DNA of 64,000 nt from Salibacterium aidingense DSM 18341. GTDB taxonomy: Bacteria > Bacillota > Bacilli > Bacillales > Marinococcaceae. The stretch is taken from the NCBI RefSeq assembly GCF_000429685.1, contig NZ_AUCI01000001.1, positions 186,001 to 250,000 on the forward strand. Reading direction: 5' to 3'. The translations under genes were made by a program, and so were the position numbers. Shown one piece after another: positions 1-7,979 of the stretch (the first letter of the stretch is position 1; every line of letters begins with the position of its first letter). The notes beneath the pieces are model-generated. The model worked only from the letters and a program-made list of their open reading frames with translations. It was not told where the DNA came from and searched no databases.

Positions 1-444
1 CTTCTCGTTCATGGTTCTGCCGGACTTCATTTTCAGAACAGCGGCTCCATTGACAGCCATGCCAAGCAGAGAAAGCATAAGCATTCCGCCAGCATGAGGA
101 GTTTCCGGGTTCAACAGCCTGGGAACGGCTTCAGATAGCACAAATAAAGAGCCGGCAATTAATACAAGGCTGTTGACGAGCGCTCCCAGTAAAGAAAACC
201 GGCGGTAACCGAAGGTAAAGGTATCATTGCTCCGCTGCTCTGACTTATTCTGCAGCACCCATGCCGTGCCAAGCGATAGGGAATCTCCCAAATCATGAAT
301 GGCATCTGAAATAATGGCCATGCTGTTCGTCAAAATGCCGCCTATCAATTCAATGATCGTAAAACCGAAGTTTAGGAAGAATGCCGTTTTTATATTGGAT
401 TGGCTGTGATGATGATGGTGATGGTGTTGGTGTTCATGGCTCAT
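1..444 (-). CDS. CDF-family cation efflux protein (partial, C-terminus outside window)
   Basis: Membrane exporter of divalent metal (Zn/Cd/Co class) by proton antiport. Only the first 148 residues lie here. The start ATG at 444 overlaps the stop of the upstream repressor gene as ATGA, so the two are translationally coupled. The N-terminus is a histidine-rich tail (MSHEH, then a run of His), followed by a hydrophobic segment and the CDF metal-site signature SDAIHDLGD near residues 46-54. Further membrane segments follow, including one around ALVNSLVLIAGSLF. Co-transcription with a CadC-type sensor supports a metal-efflux job. The metal cannot be fixed from sequence. Family assignment is firm. 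Confidence 0.9.
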   Translation of the reverse strand, partial: MSHEHQHHHHHHHSQSNIKTAFFLNFGFTIIELIGGILTNSMAIISDAIHDLGDSLSLGTAWVLQNKSEQRSNDTFTFGYRRFSLLGALVNSLVLIAGSLFVLSEAVPRLLNPETPHAGGMLMLSLLGMAVNGAAVLKMKSGRTMNEK

Positions 445-845
445 TGACCATCTGCCTCCACTGCCTGTTCTTCTGTTTCCCGGACGGATACTTCCTGCTG
501 GTGATGACTGGCAAGGGTTACGATATCTTCTACATGGCTGTCATCCAGAGAATAGTACACCAGCTTGCCCTCTTTCCGGTATTTCACCAGTCCCAACTTA
601 CGAAGATAACGCAAATGATGGGAGGTGGAAGCAATGGAAGCATCCAGCAGATTAGAAGCATCACAAACACATAATTCTTCTTCGGCTGCAAGCGCCAGCA
701 GAATTTTCATCCGGTTTTTATCAGCCAGCCCTTTAAACATCACCGCCATACGTTCTACTCTTCGGTTATCAATGGACACGTGAAGCCGTGCTACTTTTTC
801 TTCATCCACGCAGGTAACTTCACATATATCATTAGGTTTGGCCAT
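441..845 (-). CDS. cadC: CadC-type ArsR/SmtB metal-responsive repressor
   Basis: Winged-helix repressor that releases DNA on binding soft divalent metals. With the start at 845 it has 134 residues. Cys8 and Cys12 in the N-terminal arm, plus Cys59 and Cys61 in the ELCVCD motif, match the four-cysteine Cd/Pb/Zn site of plasmid pI258 CadC almost residue for residue. The recognition helix region has the typical SHHLRYL. An in-frame ATG at 884 exists, but it falls inside the probable -10 box. The ATG at 845 has an AAGAAGGGAT ribosome site, so it is preferred. The gene overlaps the downstream CDF exporter by ATGA. An operator-like palindrome lies just upstream. Confidence 0.9.
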   Translation of the reverse strand: MAKPNDICEVTCVDEEKVARLHVSIDNRRVERMAVMFKGLADKNRMKILLALAAEEELCVCDASNLLDASIASTSHHLRYLRKLGLVKYRKEGKLVYYSLDDSHVEDIVTLASHHQQEVSVRETEEQAVEADGQ

Positions 846-882
846 TCTATCCCTTCTTTCCGCCTTGCTCTTATCTACATAC

Positions 883-912
883 ATTATACTATATTCAAGC
901 GGATATTTGAAT
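883..912 (-). promoter_or_regulatory. cadC promoter with cadO-like operator
   Basis: On the minus strand a TATAAT -10 box occupies 888-883. A perfect inverted repeat, ATTCAA-N8-TTGAAT, occupies 893-912 and overlaps the -35 position (TTCAAA at 911-906). Its right half, ATATTTGAAT, is the same as the right half of the staphylococcal cadO operator as I remember it. Position and repressor type both fit autoregulation of the cadC-exporter pair. Confidence 0.65.
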
Positions 913-928
913 GTTTAAAGGAAATAAA

Positions 929-1342
929 TTATTTTCGTGTTTCCATTGCTTCGTTTAGTTTTTTCATCTCGTAATAAAAATAGACATAAAAACTCATCCA
1001 AATCACAATATATAATAGAAGAAATAAGGCAGCAGCCACGAGAAAACCGGAGATGGTAAAGGGAATCCAGCCCACTACAAAAGACAGGACAAAATAAAGG
1101 ATGGTAACCGTGAAAAAGTGGAGGATCGTACGGGTAACCAGGCTCCAGTCTTCCTTCGCAAAGATCAGAGCCCCGACGCTGAAAAACCATCCGCAGAACA
1201 TATTCCCCAGCGAATTCACTACGAATCTGCCGCCGTCCAATTCTGTGTATCCCCCAAATCCAATCATCCCAAAGTAAACCATGACACTGATAAACGCACC
1301 AAAACTAATGCCGGTATAACTGTAAAATAACAAGGTCTTCAT
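929..1342 (-). CDS. DUF3021-type four-helix membrane protein
   Basis: Integral membrane protein of 137 residues with four hydrophobic stretches: near residues 8-30, 45-62, 72-95 and 100-122. It ends in a short charged tail. Proteins of this kind (DUF3021) are commonly encoded directly after a small LytTR regulator in Bacilli, as here, where the upstream regulator stops one base before this start. The function is not established. The pairing suggests a membrane partner or target of the LytTR factor. The family call rests on size, topology and neighbourhood. Confidence 0.7.
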   Translation of the reverse strand: MKTLLFYSYTGISFGAFISVMVYFGMIGFGGYTELDGGRFVVNSLGNMFCGWFFSVGALIFAKEDWSLVTRTILHFFTVTILYFVLSFVVGWIPFTISGFLVAAALFLLLYIVIWMSFYVYFYYEMKKLNEAMETRK

Positions 1343-1343
1343 G

Positions 1344-1796
1344 TTATCCCTTTCCTTTCCACTGAATTTTTTTCTTTATATTCCCTACATATTTTCTGGA
1401 GACATACTCTTTTTCACCGGTGCGAAAATAAACACAGAGCGATCCGCTGAAGGAAGCTTCAAACTGCTTTAGTTCATCCAGGTTGGCAATTACTGATTTG
1501 GATAAACGGACAAAACGATCGTTTGGCAGTTTTTCCTCTAATTCATATAATCTTTCCTTCATTTCAAATGTTCCCTGCCGGGTGGCAGCCATCACAGTTT
1601 TATTTTCCGTATATAGATAAATCAGTTCCTCCGCACGGAAAATGTGGCGGGTCTCCCCCTTCATTCCGGCAAAATACGTTCGCTCCTTTTCTTTCAGCCG
1701 GTCGATCAGCCGATCGATCTCCTGATCCCAGACCTTGGAACGAATCAATACTTCCAGCTTTTCGAAGGCTTCATCAATCTCTACATTGATTTTCAC
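1344..1796 (-). CDS. LytTR-domain DNA-binding regulator
   Basis: Stand-alone LytTR transcription factor of 150 residues with no receiver domain. The N-terminal 50 residues are helical and charged. The LytTR fold follows from about residue 55 to 148, with the hallmarks FRAEELIYLYTENKTV, ERLYELEEKLP, FVRLSKSVIANLDEL and VSRKYVGNIKKKI. Translation starts at a GTG (1796-1794) preceded by a strong AAAGGAGGG ribosome site. The DUF3021 membrane gene follows almost without gap, a recurring two-gene unit. Such regulators often control their own operon and envelope or stress functions. Confidence 0.85.
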   Translation of the reverse strand: MKINVEIDEAFEKLEVLIRSKVWDQEIDRLIDRLKEKERTYFAGMKGETRHIFRAEELIYLYTENKTVMAATRQGTFEMKERLYELEEKLPNDRFVRLSKSVIANLDELKQFEASFSGSLCVYFRTGEKEYVSRKYVGNIKKKIQWKGKG

Positions 1797-1919
1797 CAGT
1801 CCACCCTCCTTTGATGTGTCCCTGCCAGTATAAAGAAGGGAGTACCAAATCGTACAGCTGTTTTTGCCAAGTGGTGCAAAACGGAGGCTGAAATGTATCC
1901 ATCTGCGAATAAGAAAATG

Positions 1920-1946
1920 GATTAATAAGGGGGCGGTTTCGGGTAA
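1920..1946 (+). promoter_or_regulatory. possible sigma-B-like promoter for the gvpU-like gene
   Basis: GATTAA at 1920-1925 and GGGTAA at 1941-1946 are separated by 15 bases. This is one mismatch each from the Bacillus general-stress consensus GTTTAA/GGGTAT. It lies 35 bases before the start codon. Two short boxes can occur by chance, so this is a suggestion only. Confidence 0.35.
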
Positions 1947-1980
1947 AGACTACAAATAAAAGAATGAGGGAGGGAACAAA

Positions 1981-2370
1981 ATGAAGGAAGTCCAGGAAGA
2001 CAAACATAGTGATTATGTTCTGCGGTATCTCGTCCGCCTCGCGGACAATGGAGCGGAAATGGATGTTACATTAAATGTCGGTGGTGCGACGATTAAAGGC
2101 GTGCTGATCGGCAACGTAAAATACCTGGAAGAACTGGAGCATACGCTGCATCGGGGTAACAGTGAGTTAGAAGAAAAGATGACTACCTTTTTTGATAAAA
2201 TGGCAGACAAGTTTAAAAGAGAAACGGATCAGGATGATTATGAAAGCGGGTATCTGCATCTGAGAAAGGCTACCCTCGTTGATTCGCAGGGAAAAGTACC
2301 GCTCCAGGGAAGCCTGTGGAGAGGCAAAATATCAGACGTCAATGGATTCAGCTTTGAATCCGTTCAATAA
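1981..2370 (+). CDS. gvpU: GvpU-like gas-vesicle accessory protein (orphan)
   Basis: Soluble protein of 129 residues resembling GvpU, an accessory protein of Bacillus gas-vesicle clusters. The matching features are an N-terminal VRLADNGAEMDVTLNVGGATIKGVLIG-like region (about residues 18-44), a charged helical middle, HLRKATL near 97, and the terminal LWRGKISDVNGF signature (about 112-123). A GAGGGAGGG ribosome site precedes the ATG. No gvpA or other structural gas-vesicle gene is near, so it is either a relic or an independently used stress protein. It is transcribed away from the LytTR regulator. Confidence 0.65.
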   Translation: MKEVQEDKHSDYVLRYLVRLADNGAEMDVTLNVGGATIKGVLIGNVKYLEELEHTLHRGNSELEEKMTTFFDKMADKFKRETDQDDYESGYLHLRKATLVDSQGKVPLQGSLWRGKISDVNGFSFESVQ

Positions 2371-2757
2371 GAAAAACGCAAGGTGCCCGCCGAAACCCGG
2401 TTCTTTCAGTGACCGTTTCTTCGAAAAGGAAGCTCCGGGAACCTTGCCGCTGCTGGGCGGGCCGCCTCGTTCAAAGGGTAGCTTATTCTAACGGGGCCAA
2501 AGGCAGCTAGGAGAACAGCGGAGCTCGTCTTTTTTACATTTATGTCCTCCAAAAGCATTTGGAAGACACTACTTCTCCTTTTCTTTCCTGCTAATGGGTT
2601 CAAAAGTAATTTAGAGAACAATAAGAACGCGACCCGGTGATCTAGTGGTCTCGATTTTTATAATTGATTTCGACCTAAAAAATCTCTTATGCTAAGGAAA
2701 CGACTTTATAAAATCTCTGTAACCTTGACCAAATAGAGGAAAAGATGTTCACATGAT
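2371..2757. other. non-coding stretch with GC-rich structured segment
   Basis: No convincing gene. Bases 2381-2465 are markedly GC-rich against flanking AT-rich DNA and hold several complementary blocks. GCAAGGT (near 2381) can pair with ACCTTGC, GCCCGCC (near 2389) with GGCGGGC, and ACCCGG with CCGGG. A near-perfect hairpin, TGTCCTCCAAA-AGCA-TTTGGAAGACA, at 2543-2568 is followed by a pyrimidine-rich run and may terminate the gvpU-like transcript. Confidence 0.45.
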
Positions 2758-2795
2758 AAATCCCAAAGGTAAATGTATCATCACCTTTGGGATTT
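2758..2795 (-). terminator. hairpin terminator of the large SLH gene
   Basis: Perfect 13-bp inverted repeat: AAATCCCAAAGGT at 2758-2770 against ACCTTTGGGATTT at 2783-2795, with a 12-base loop. It lies 38 bases beyond the stop of the surface-protein gene. The U-tract is weak, but position and stem strength support termination. Confidence 0.7.
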
Positions 2796-2832
2796 CGTCT
2801 CTTTATTCTGCCAGCCAATGCTTTTTTCTCAT

Positions 2833-5800
2833 CTATTGTGTAGAATATGTTCTTGCTGCTGCTTCAATGTGTTCAAAGGCCCAATGGGAGGGGAGAACAT
2901 CGGTAAAACTTGGGTCAGGAACACCATGTAAGGGTTGTCGATTCGTCATGGTATTTAACATGACAACGGCTTGTGCTCGTGTTAAAGGTTCATTTGGTTG
3001 AAAGGTTTGATTCTCATAACCCTTGATGATTCCTGCTTCCCGTGTTGCTTCAATCGCCCACTTCGCCCAATGTTGTTTCGTGTCGGTAAACGAGATAGGA
3101 ATACCCTCTTTTATTTCTAATTCCATATAGTTAGCTGCTATCACTGCCATTTGTGCTCTTGTCACCACATCGTTTGGTCGGAAGTTACCTTGTTCATCTC
3201 CCTGAAAGATTCCATACTCTTTCACAAATGCAATCCTACCAGCATACGGGTGGGACAAAGTAATATCGTTAAATGGTTTGCTTGTTATTTGTTCTCCTTC
3301 ATATCCCATTAAACGAGCTAACATAATCGCCAATTGCGCTCGCGTAACCGATTGATTCGGCTTAAAAGTACCATCTGGAAAGCCTTTAATATACCACGTG
3401 TACTTGTCTGCATCTTGTGTGAGCTCACGGTGAAAGTCAATGATCGTGAAGGTACTGAAATGATCAATTGAAAATTTGAGTCCCGGCTGCCCGCCCGGCA
3501 TAGTGACAGATTGTCCAACAACAACTTCTTTTTCCCCATTGGTGTGTTCAATAAAGATACCCAATTGTGCAAGGAAGGATGCTCGTTCTGTCGCACCTTC
3601 TGGTAATTCGATGTCGCGCAACGGCAATGTCACGGTGACAGGGCTGTTTGTCAGGTTGGTTTCAATCGTCATCGGTCTTGAGACGACTTCAATATTTTCG
3701 TCCTCCACCCATTCACGAACAACTTCTTCTGTACGTGCACGCTCTTCAATTTCTTCTTTTTTATCTTCTTCTTTAACCGGTACGAGTTTGAAGTAGAAGT
3801 CTTCATCAAGACCTTGTAACGAGTTGTTCGGAACTTGAATGAACACATTCGGGTTGTCGATTTCAAGTGTGATCTCATGTGTTTGTAGTAATAAAAGGGT
3901 ATCTGTCGGAATATCAACATTGACTTCACTGACTTCGTCGTTTTCATCTGGAATGATGATCCGTGCGATATTTTCCCCCGTTTCTTTAGCTTTATCTACG
4001 ATTTCTTCTGCTCGTTCTTTTGTAAAAGTCACGTCATCCGTGATGGTTCCATCGGCTTCCGTCGTGCGTTCGATTGGAATTCGCGTAATGTCTGTCGGGG
4101 CTTCACCGCCAATAGCGACATCGACTTCGATGACTTCGGTCTCTGCTTCACCCTCGGAGGTTCCCCCGCCGCCTCCGCTTCCGCCGTTTCCGCCGGAACC
4201 GCTTGAGCTGCTTTTTCTCGTGATTTCGAACTGATATTGACCGAGTAACACACGCGGATTGTCTGCGTCATATATCCCGACCGTAATCGTGTTTTCACCT
4301 ACTTCAAGCGGTAATTGACCCCAATCGGCAATTTTTGTGTCATTGACGTGAACTTTGACGACCTTATCGCTTGGGGCCGCTGGTGCCGGACTTAATTCAA
4401 CCTGATTGACGTCGTTTGGCACGCTTGCTTCATAGCCGCTTGGTTGATTCCCATCAAAGCTTTCAGAAGCGATAACCGTTGAATCTCCATCCATGATTCC
4501 TATTTGATCCGTTAACCGGCCGGACTCGTTTACATGATATGGTGTTTCACCAAGGTCAATCGCATCTTTTCCAATCAAGTCTCCAAGCTGGTTGTTTGAA
4601 TTAAGATTCTCCTCTATATGACTGTTGTCCAAGTCTGCATCATAAGCTAAGGTGTTGTCGTCTGCACCTTCCGGAAGGGCAAACGAAAGCTTATTTCCAT
4701 TAATTTCAAATGGGTCCTGAACAGGAACTCCGCCAAACGTTAATCCTGAGAGATCGATGGCTTCTTCGTTGATTGGTTTGTTGAAAATGATATTTATTTC
4801 CCCATCTTCCAAAAAGGTTGTCACGATTTCAAGCGGGATGATATGATTGGCTTTGTCAATGTCAGCTTGAGCTTCCGTATTTTCTGGTGTAATTGTTGAA
4901 AGCTCTGTGCTGCCTTCCCCCCTTGATACCACAGCACTGCCCTCCGCCGTCTCATCATATCCAACATCTAACGAATTACTAGGTGCAAATGATTCGTTCA
5001 ATTCGACAATCACTTCATTTCCATTGATTTCCTTTACATCTATCACCGTACGACCGTCCATTTCAAAGCTGGCAAAATCAACAGCTGCCAAGTCCTCTTT
5101 CACCGGCATGTTGAAGGTTAACTTCACCTTATCCGGGGTCTTATCATGGACCGTCACTTTTTCCAGCTTTAATTCATCACCGATGGTAAATGTTTGCGTT
5201 TTCGTCACCGAACGTTCATCGTCTGTTGCCCTTGCTTCAACCGTATAATCGCCAAGCTCCAACTCTTCCCCGACTTCGTAGGACCAACTGGAGTCGCCTG
5301 AGGCCCAGGTCAAAGTTCCATCTGCCTCCACTGGGTTTCCACCCGAATCTTTGACCGTGACGATCAAGGCATCTGAATTTACATAGACTTCTCCTGTCAC
5401 CGTTGGCTTATGCTCCGTTGTATTCCCTTTGGGTGATGTAATCTCTAGAGCGGCAGCAAACGGATCTTCCGCCTCAAAGCTGAAATCCTCAACTGCTGTC
5501 CCATCTGCTTCATCGCCTTTCAGATGACCTTCTGCACCCACATAATCGACATGCACCATCTCCTCAGTGGAAAGCTCAGTTCCAGCCGGTAACGTTAGAA
5601 TGACTTTGGATGAATCCATATCATAAACGGCTGCGGTTACATCAGTAACTCCGGTTCCATCGACCATTACGGTAAAGCCATCATTCTCACTTTCCCCTTC
5701 TCCTAAATCAAACATAACGGCTTTACCAAAATCAATCATGATGGTATTCCCGCCTTCGATAAAGCGGCCGCTCTCGGCAGTCGGCGGGTTTTTTACAAGC

Positions 5801-7644
5801 CCGTCGGTGGCAGCTTGTAATGCATCTAAAGCACTATCTACCTCGGTTGGTGTCGCATCATCATTATTTAACAAATCTTCCGCATCACTGATCGCATTTT
5901 GCAAAGCTGTCCAAGAGTCTTCGGTGTAATCTTCGTTTGCAATGCCCTCTGCTTCTTCAATTTGTTTTAGAAGCTCGCTTTTCGTTCTGTTGACTGTAAT
6001 AGTATACGTTTTCGTGCTACCATCTTGCGCAGTAACCTGTATTGCAATTTCATTGTTCCCAGGATCTAAATCAATGGAGCTACTAGGTTGTCCACTTGTA
6101 ATCGTTTCGCCGTTTACGGTAACAGTAGCATTGGCATCAGCAGCCGTAGGAGTCACCGTGATACTTGATTCTGCATAAGTAACATCCATATTGTAATCAG
6201 TAGTGCTCTCCTCAAAAGTAGGATCTAACGTACCAGTAGATAACGTAACGTCACTCAAATTGGCATTATTATTAATCCATTGCGCAAATAATGTCACATC
6301 TTCCTCACCAATAGAAAGCTCATCACCACCATTAAATGAAGTACCACTTCCATCACTTTTTGTATTCCAATTTAAAAAACTATATCCAGATCGTGTTAAA
6401 TTATTTGCGTTTCCTTCCACACTGGCTGTACTATTTGAATCATATACTTGATCACTCGGTACGTCACCGCTTTCATGACCATTTCCGTTATAGGATAGTA
6501 CATACTTTGTGTAAGTCTTCTTAACAGTGGCACGATTATCATTAGCACCATCCATAAAAACAACATATAGGTTATCATCAGCTGATTGTACAAAGTTTGC
6601 ATGATTTGATGTTCCTGAAGAAACAGGTTCCCCACCAACGCCTTCCCAATTATTATTGGCGGAATCGTACGCTTGAACTAACGTTTGGGCAGTAGCATCT
6701 TTAGTATAAACTACTGACGGATCGTCATTATTATCCATCGCAATGCTTATTTCACCGCCTGAACCTTCCGAAAAACGGGCCTCCCCAACCGTTTGCCAAC
6801 TACCGTCAAATGTTTTAACCGTAGATTTATATTCTCCTATCTCTGAAGTTGAATCTTCTAGATAAGCAACATATAATTGATTATTGCTATCAATAGCAAT
6901 ATCAGTCCCCTGAGAAATACCGTCAGCAATCCCAGAGTTTCCAACTGTTCCCCAAGTTGAACCATTGAATTTTTTTACAGTTATATCGCTATCAGAATAA
7001 ACAACATATGGCGTATTGTTCGTATCGAAGGTGATGCTCAGGAACGAAGTATTTGAACTTGAAAATCCATTGCTTCCGACTGTTTCCCAGCTTGTTCCAT
7101 TATATTTTTTAGCAACTAACTTATAAGAATGACTGGCATCTACATATAAAACATAAACGTTTCCATCGTGATCTACCGCTATATGATTATCATATATTGT
7201 TCCGTCAGAAAATCCATAATTTCCTACTACTTCCCAACTTGAACCGTTATACTTCATAACAGATGCCGAATTATCGTCAGAACCGTCTTTAAATAGCACA
7301 TACGGGGTACCATCTGGTCCTATTGACATATTGAGACCTGCTACAGCCCCAGGTGTAAATCCAGGTGACCCCACTGTTTCCCAATTATCCCCATTAAACT
7401 TTTTGACTGTAGCTCTGTCCGTCTGACTTCCATCCATATATGCAACATATGGTATATTATTGTCATCAAAATCAATATCCGTATATTGCGCAGTACCGTC
7501 AGAAAAGCCCTCATTACCAACAGATTCCCAGGCTGAGGTTGTCGCCTCAATTTCGGATTGGAAACCTGGTGTAATTAAATAAGAAAAACACACTAGCAAT
7601 AAAAGTCCTAATTTTCCGGATTTTGAAAATAAATTTTTGTACAT
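2833..7644 (-). CDS. large secreted SLH-anchored surface protein with seven-repeat propeller
   Basis: Cell-wall surface protein of 1603 residues. A signal peptide covers about 1-36. Residues 39-385 hold seven repeats of about 49 residues, each beginning W-x-x-VG and continuing with GFSDG, a D-x-(D/N)-x-x-x-(P/L)-YV-x-Y core and VKKFNG. This is consistent with a seven-bladed beta-propeller. Next come a Listeria-Bacteroides (Flg_new-like) repeat ending VTLFAQW, a cadherin-like sandwich ending KTYTITVNRT, a FIVAR-like helical module, and several Ig/SwmB-like modules. A Ser/Gly-rich linker (SSSSGSGG...) and a beta-rich region follow, then three C-terminal SLH domains (about 1435-1595) with GFPDGTFKPN/VTRAQ motifs. 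AAGGAG precedes the ATG. The domains suggest binding to an external polymer or surface. The ligand is unknown. Confidence 0.9.
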   Translation of the reverse strand: MYKNLFSKSGKLGLLLLVCFSYLITPGFQSEIEATTSAWESVGNEGFSDGTAQYTDIDFDDNNIPYVAYMDGSQTDRATVKKFNGDNWETVGSPGFTPGAVAGLNMSIGPDGTPYVLFKDGSDDNSASVMKYNGSSWEVVGNYGFSDGTIYDNHIAVDHDGNVYVLYVDASHSYKLVAKKYNGTSWETVGSNGFSSSNTSFLSITFDTNNTPYVVYSDSDITVKKFNGSTWGTVGNSGIADGISQGTDIAIDSNNQLYVAYLEDSTSEIGEYKSTVKTFDGSWQTVGEARFSEGSGGEISIAMDNNDDPSVVYTKDATAQTLVQAYDSANNNWEGVGGEPVSSGTSNHANFVQSADDNLYVVFMDGANDNRATVKKTYTKYVLSYNGNGHESGDVPSDQVYDSNSTASVEGNANNLTRSGYSFLNWNTKSDGSGTSFNGGDELSIGEEDVTLFAQWINNNANLSDVTLSTGTLDPTFEESTTDYNMDVTYAESSITVTPTAADANATVTVNGETITSGQPSSSIDLDPGNNEIAIQVTAQDGSTKTYTITVNRTKSELLKQIEEAEGIANEDYTEDSWTALQNAISDAEDLLNNDDATPTEVDSALDALQAATDGLVKNPPTAESGRFIEGGNTIMIDFGKAVMFDLGEGESENDGFTVMVDGTGVTDVTAAVYDMDSSKVILTLPAGTELSTEEMVHVDYVGAEGHLKGDEADGTAVEDFSFEAEDPFAAALEITSPKGNTTEHKPTVTGEVYVNSDALIVTVKDSGGNPVEADGTLTWASGDSSWSYEVGEELELGDYTVEARATDDERSVTKTQTFTIGDELKLEKVTVHDKTPDKVKLTFNMPVKEDLAAVDFASFEMDGRTVIDVKEINGNEVIVELNESFAPSNSLDVGYDETAEGSAVVSRGEGSTELSTITPENTEAQADIDKANHIIPLEIVTTFLEDGEINIIFNKPINEEAIDLSGLTFGGVPVQDPFEINGNKLSFALPEGADDNTLAYDADLDNSHIEENLNSNNQLGDLIGKDAIDLGETPYHVNESGRLTDQIGIMDGDSTVIASESFDGNQPSGYEASVPNDVNQVELSPAPAAPSDKVVKVHVNDTKIADWGQLPLEVGENTITVGIYDADNPRVLLGQYQFEITRKSSSSGSGGNGGSGGGGGTSEGEAETEVIEVDVAIGGEAPTDITRIPIERTTEADGTITDDVTFTKERAEEIVDKAKETGENIARIIIPDENDEVSEVNVDIPTDTLLLLQTHEITLEIDNPNVFIQVPNNSLQGLDEDFYFKLVPVKEEDKKEEIEERARTEEVVREWVEDENIEVVSRPMTIETNLTNSPVTVTLPLRDIELPEGATERASFLAQLGIFIEHTNGEKEVVVGQSVTMPGGQPGLKFSIDHFSTFTIIDFHRELTQDADKYTWYIKGFPDGTFKPNQSVTRAQLAIMLARLMGYEGEQITSKPFNDITLSHPYAGRIAFVKEYGIFQGDEQGNFRPNDVVTRAQMAVIAANYMELEIKEGIPISFTDTKQHWAKWAIEATREAGIIKGYENQTFQPNEPLTRAQAVVMLNTMTNRQPLHGVPDPSFTDVLPSHWAFEHIEAAARTYSTQ

Positions 7645-7920
7645 CGAATCTACTCCTTATGATAATGTACCTAATCAGGGGAAGGTCGAATATTTAGTTA
7701 CATACTATCAGTCTTGAGTATAATATTCCATGTAATCTTTAAACTTTTCAAAAATACCAGTGTGATCGGCAAAGGCAAATAAACAGAAAAAAGCAGGGAC
7801 AATCTAAAACAAGACTTGCATCCATGGGTAAATGGTTGTGAGTCCAAGAAACATGGGTGTAGCTAGCTCCTTTTCTCTCACCACCATTTGTTATTTTTGC
7901 TGTGTGTTTTCCTATGTCTA
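7645..7920. other. promoter-side spacer of the SLH gene
   Basis: AT-rich, no gene seen. It must hold the promoter of the large SLH gene (TATACT-like box near 7719-7724 on the minus strand), but I cannot pair it convincingly with a -35 box. Confidence 0.3.
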
Positions 7921-7958
7921 AAAAAAGCGGACCCGCTTTTATGCGGTGTCCGCTTTTT
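7921..7958 (-). terminator. terminator of the glcEFD-glcB operon
   Basis: AAAAAGCGGAC at 7922-7932 pairs with GTCCGCTTTTT at 7948-7958. A second short stem, CCGC/GCGG, lies inside. On the minus strand the stem ends in a U-run 22 bases after the malate synthase stop. It is symmetric, so it may work both ways. Confidence 0.85.
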
Positions 7959-7979
7959 CCACACTTTTCGGAACATCTT

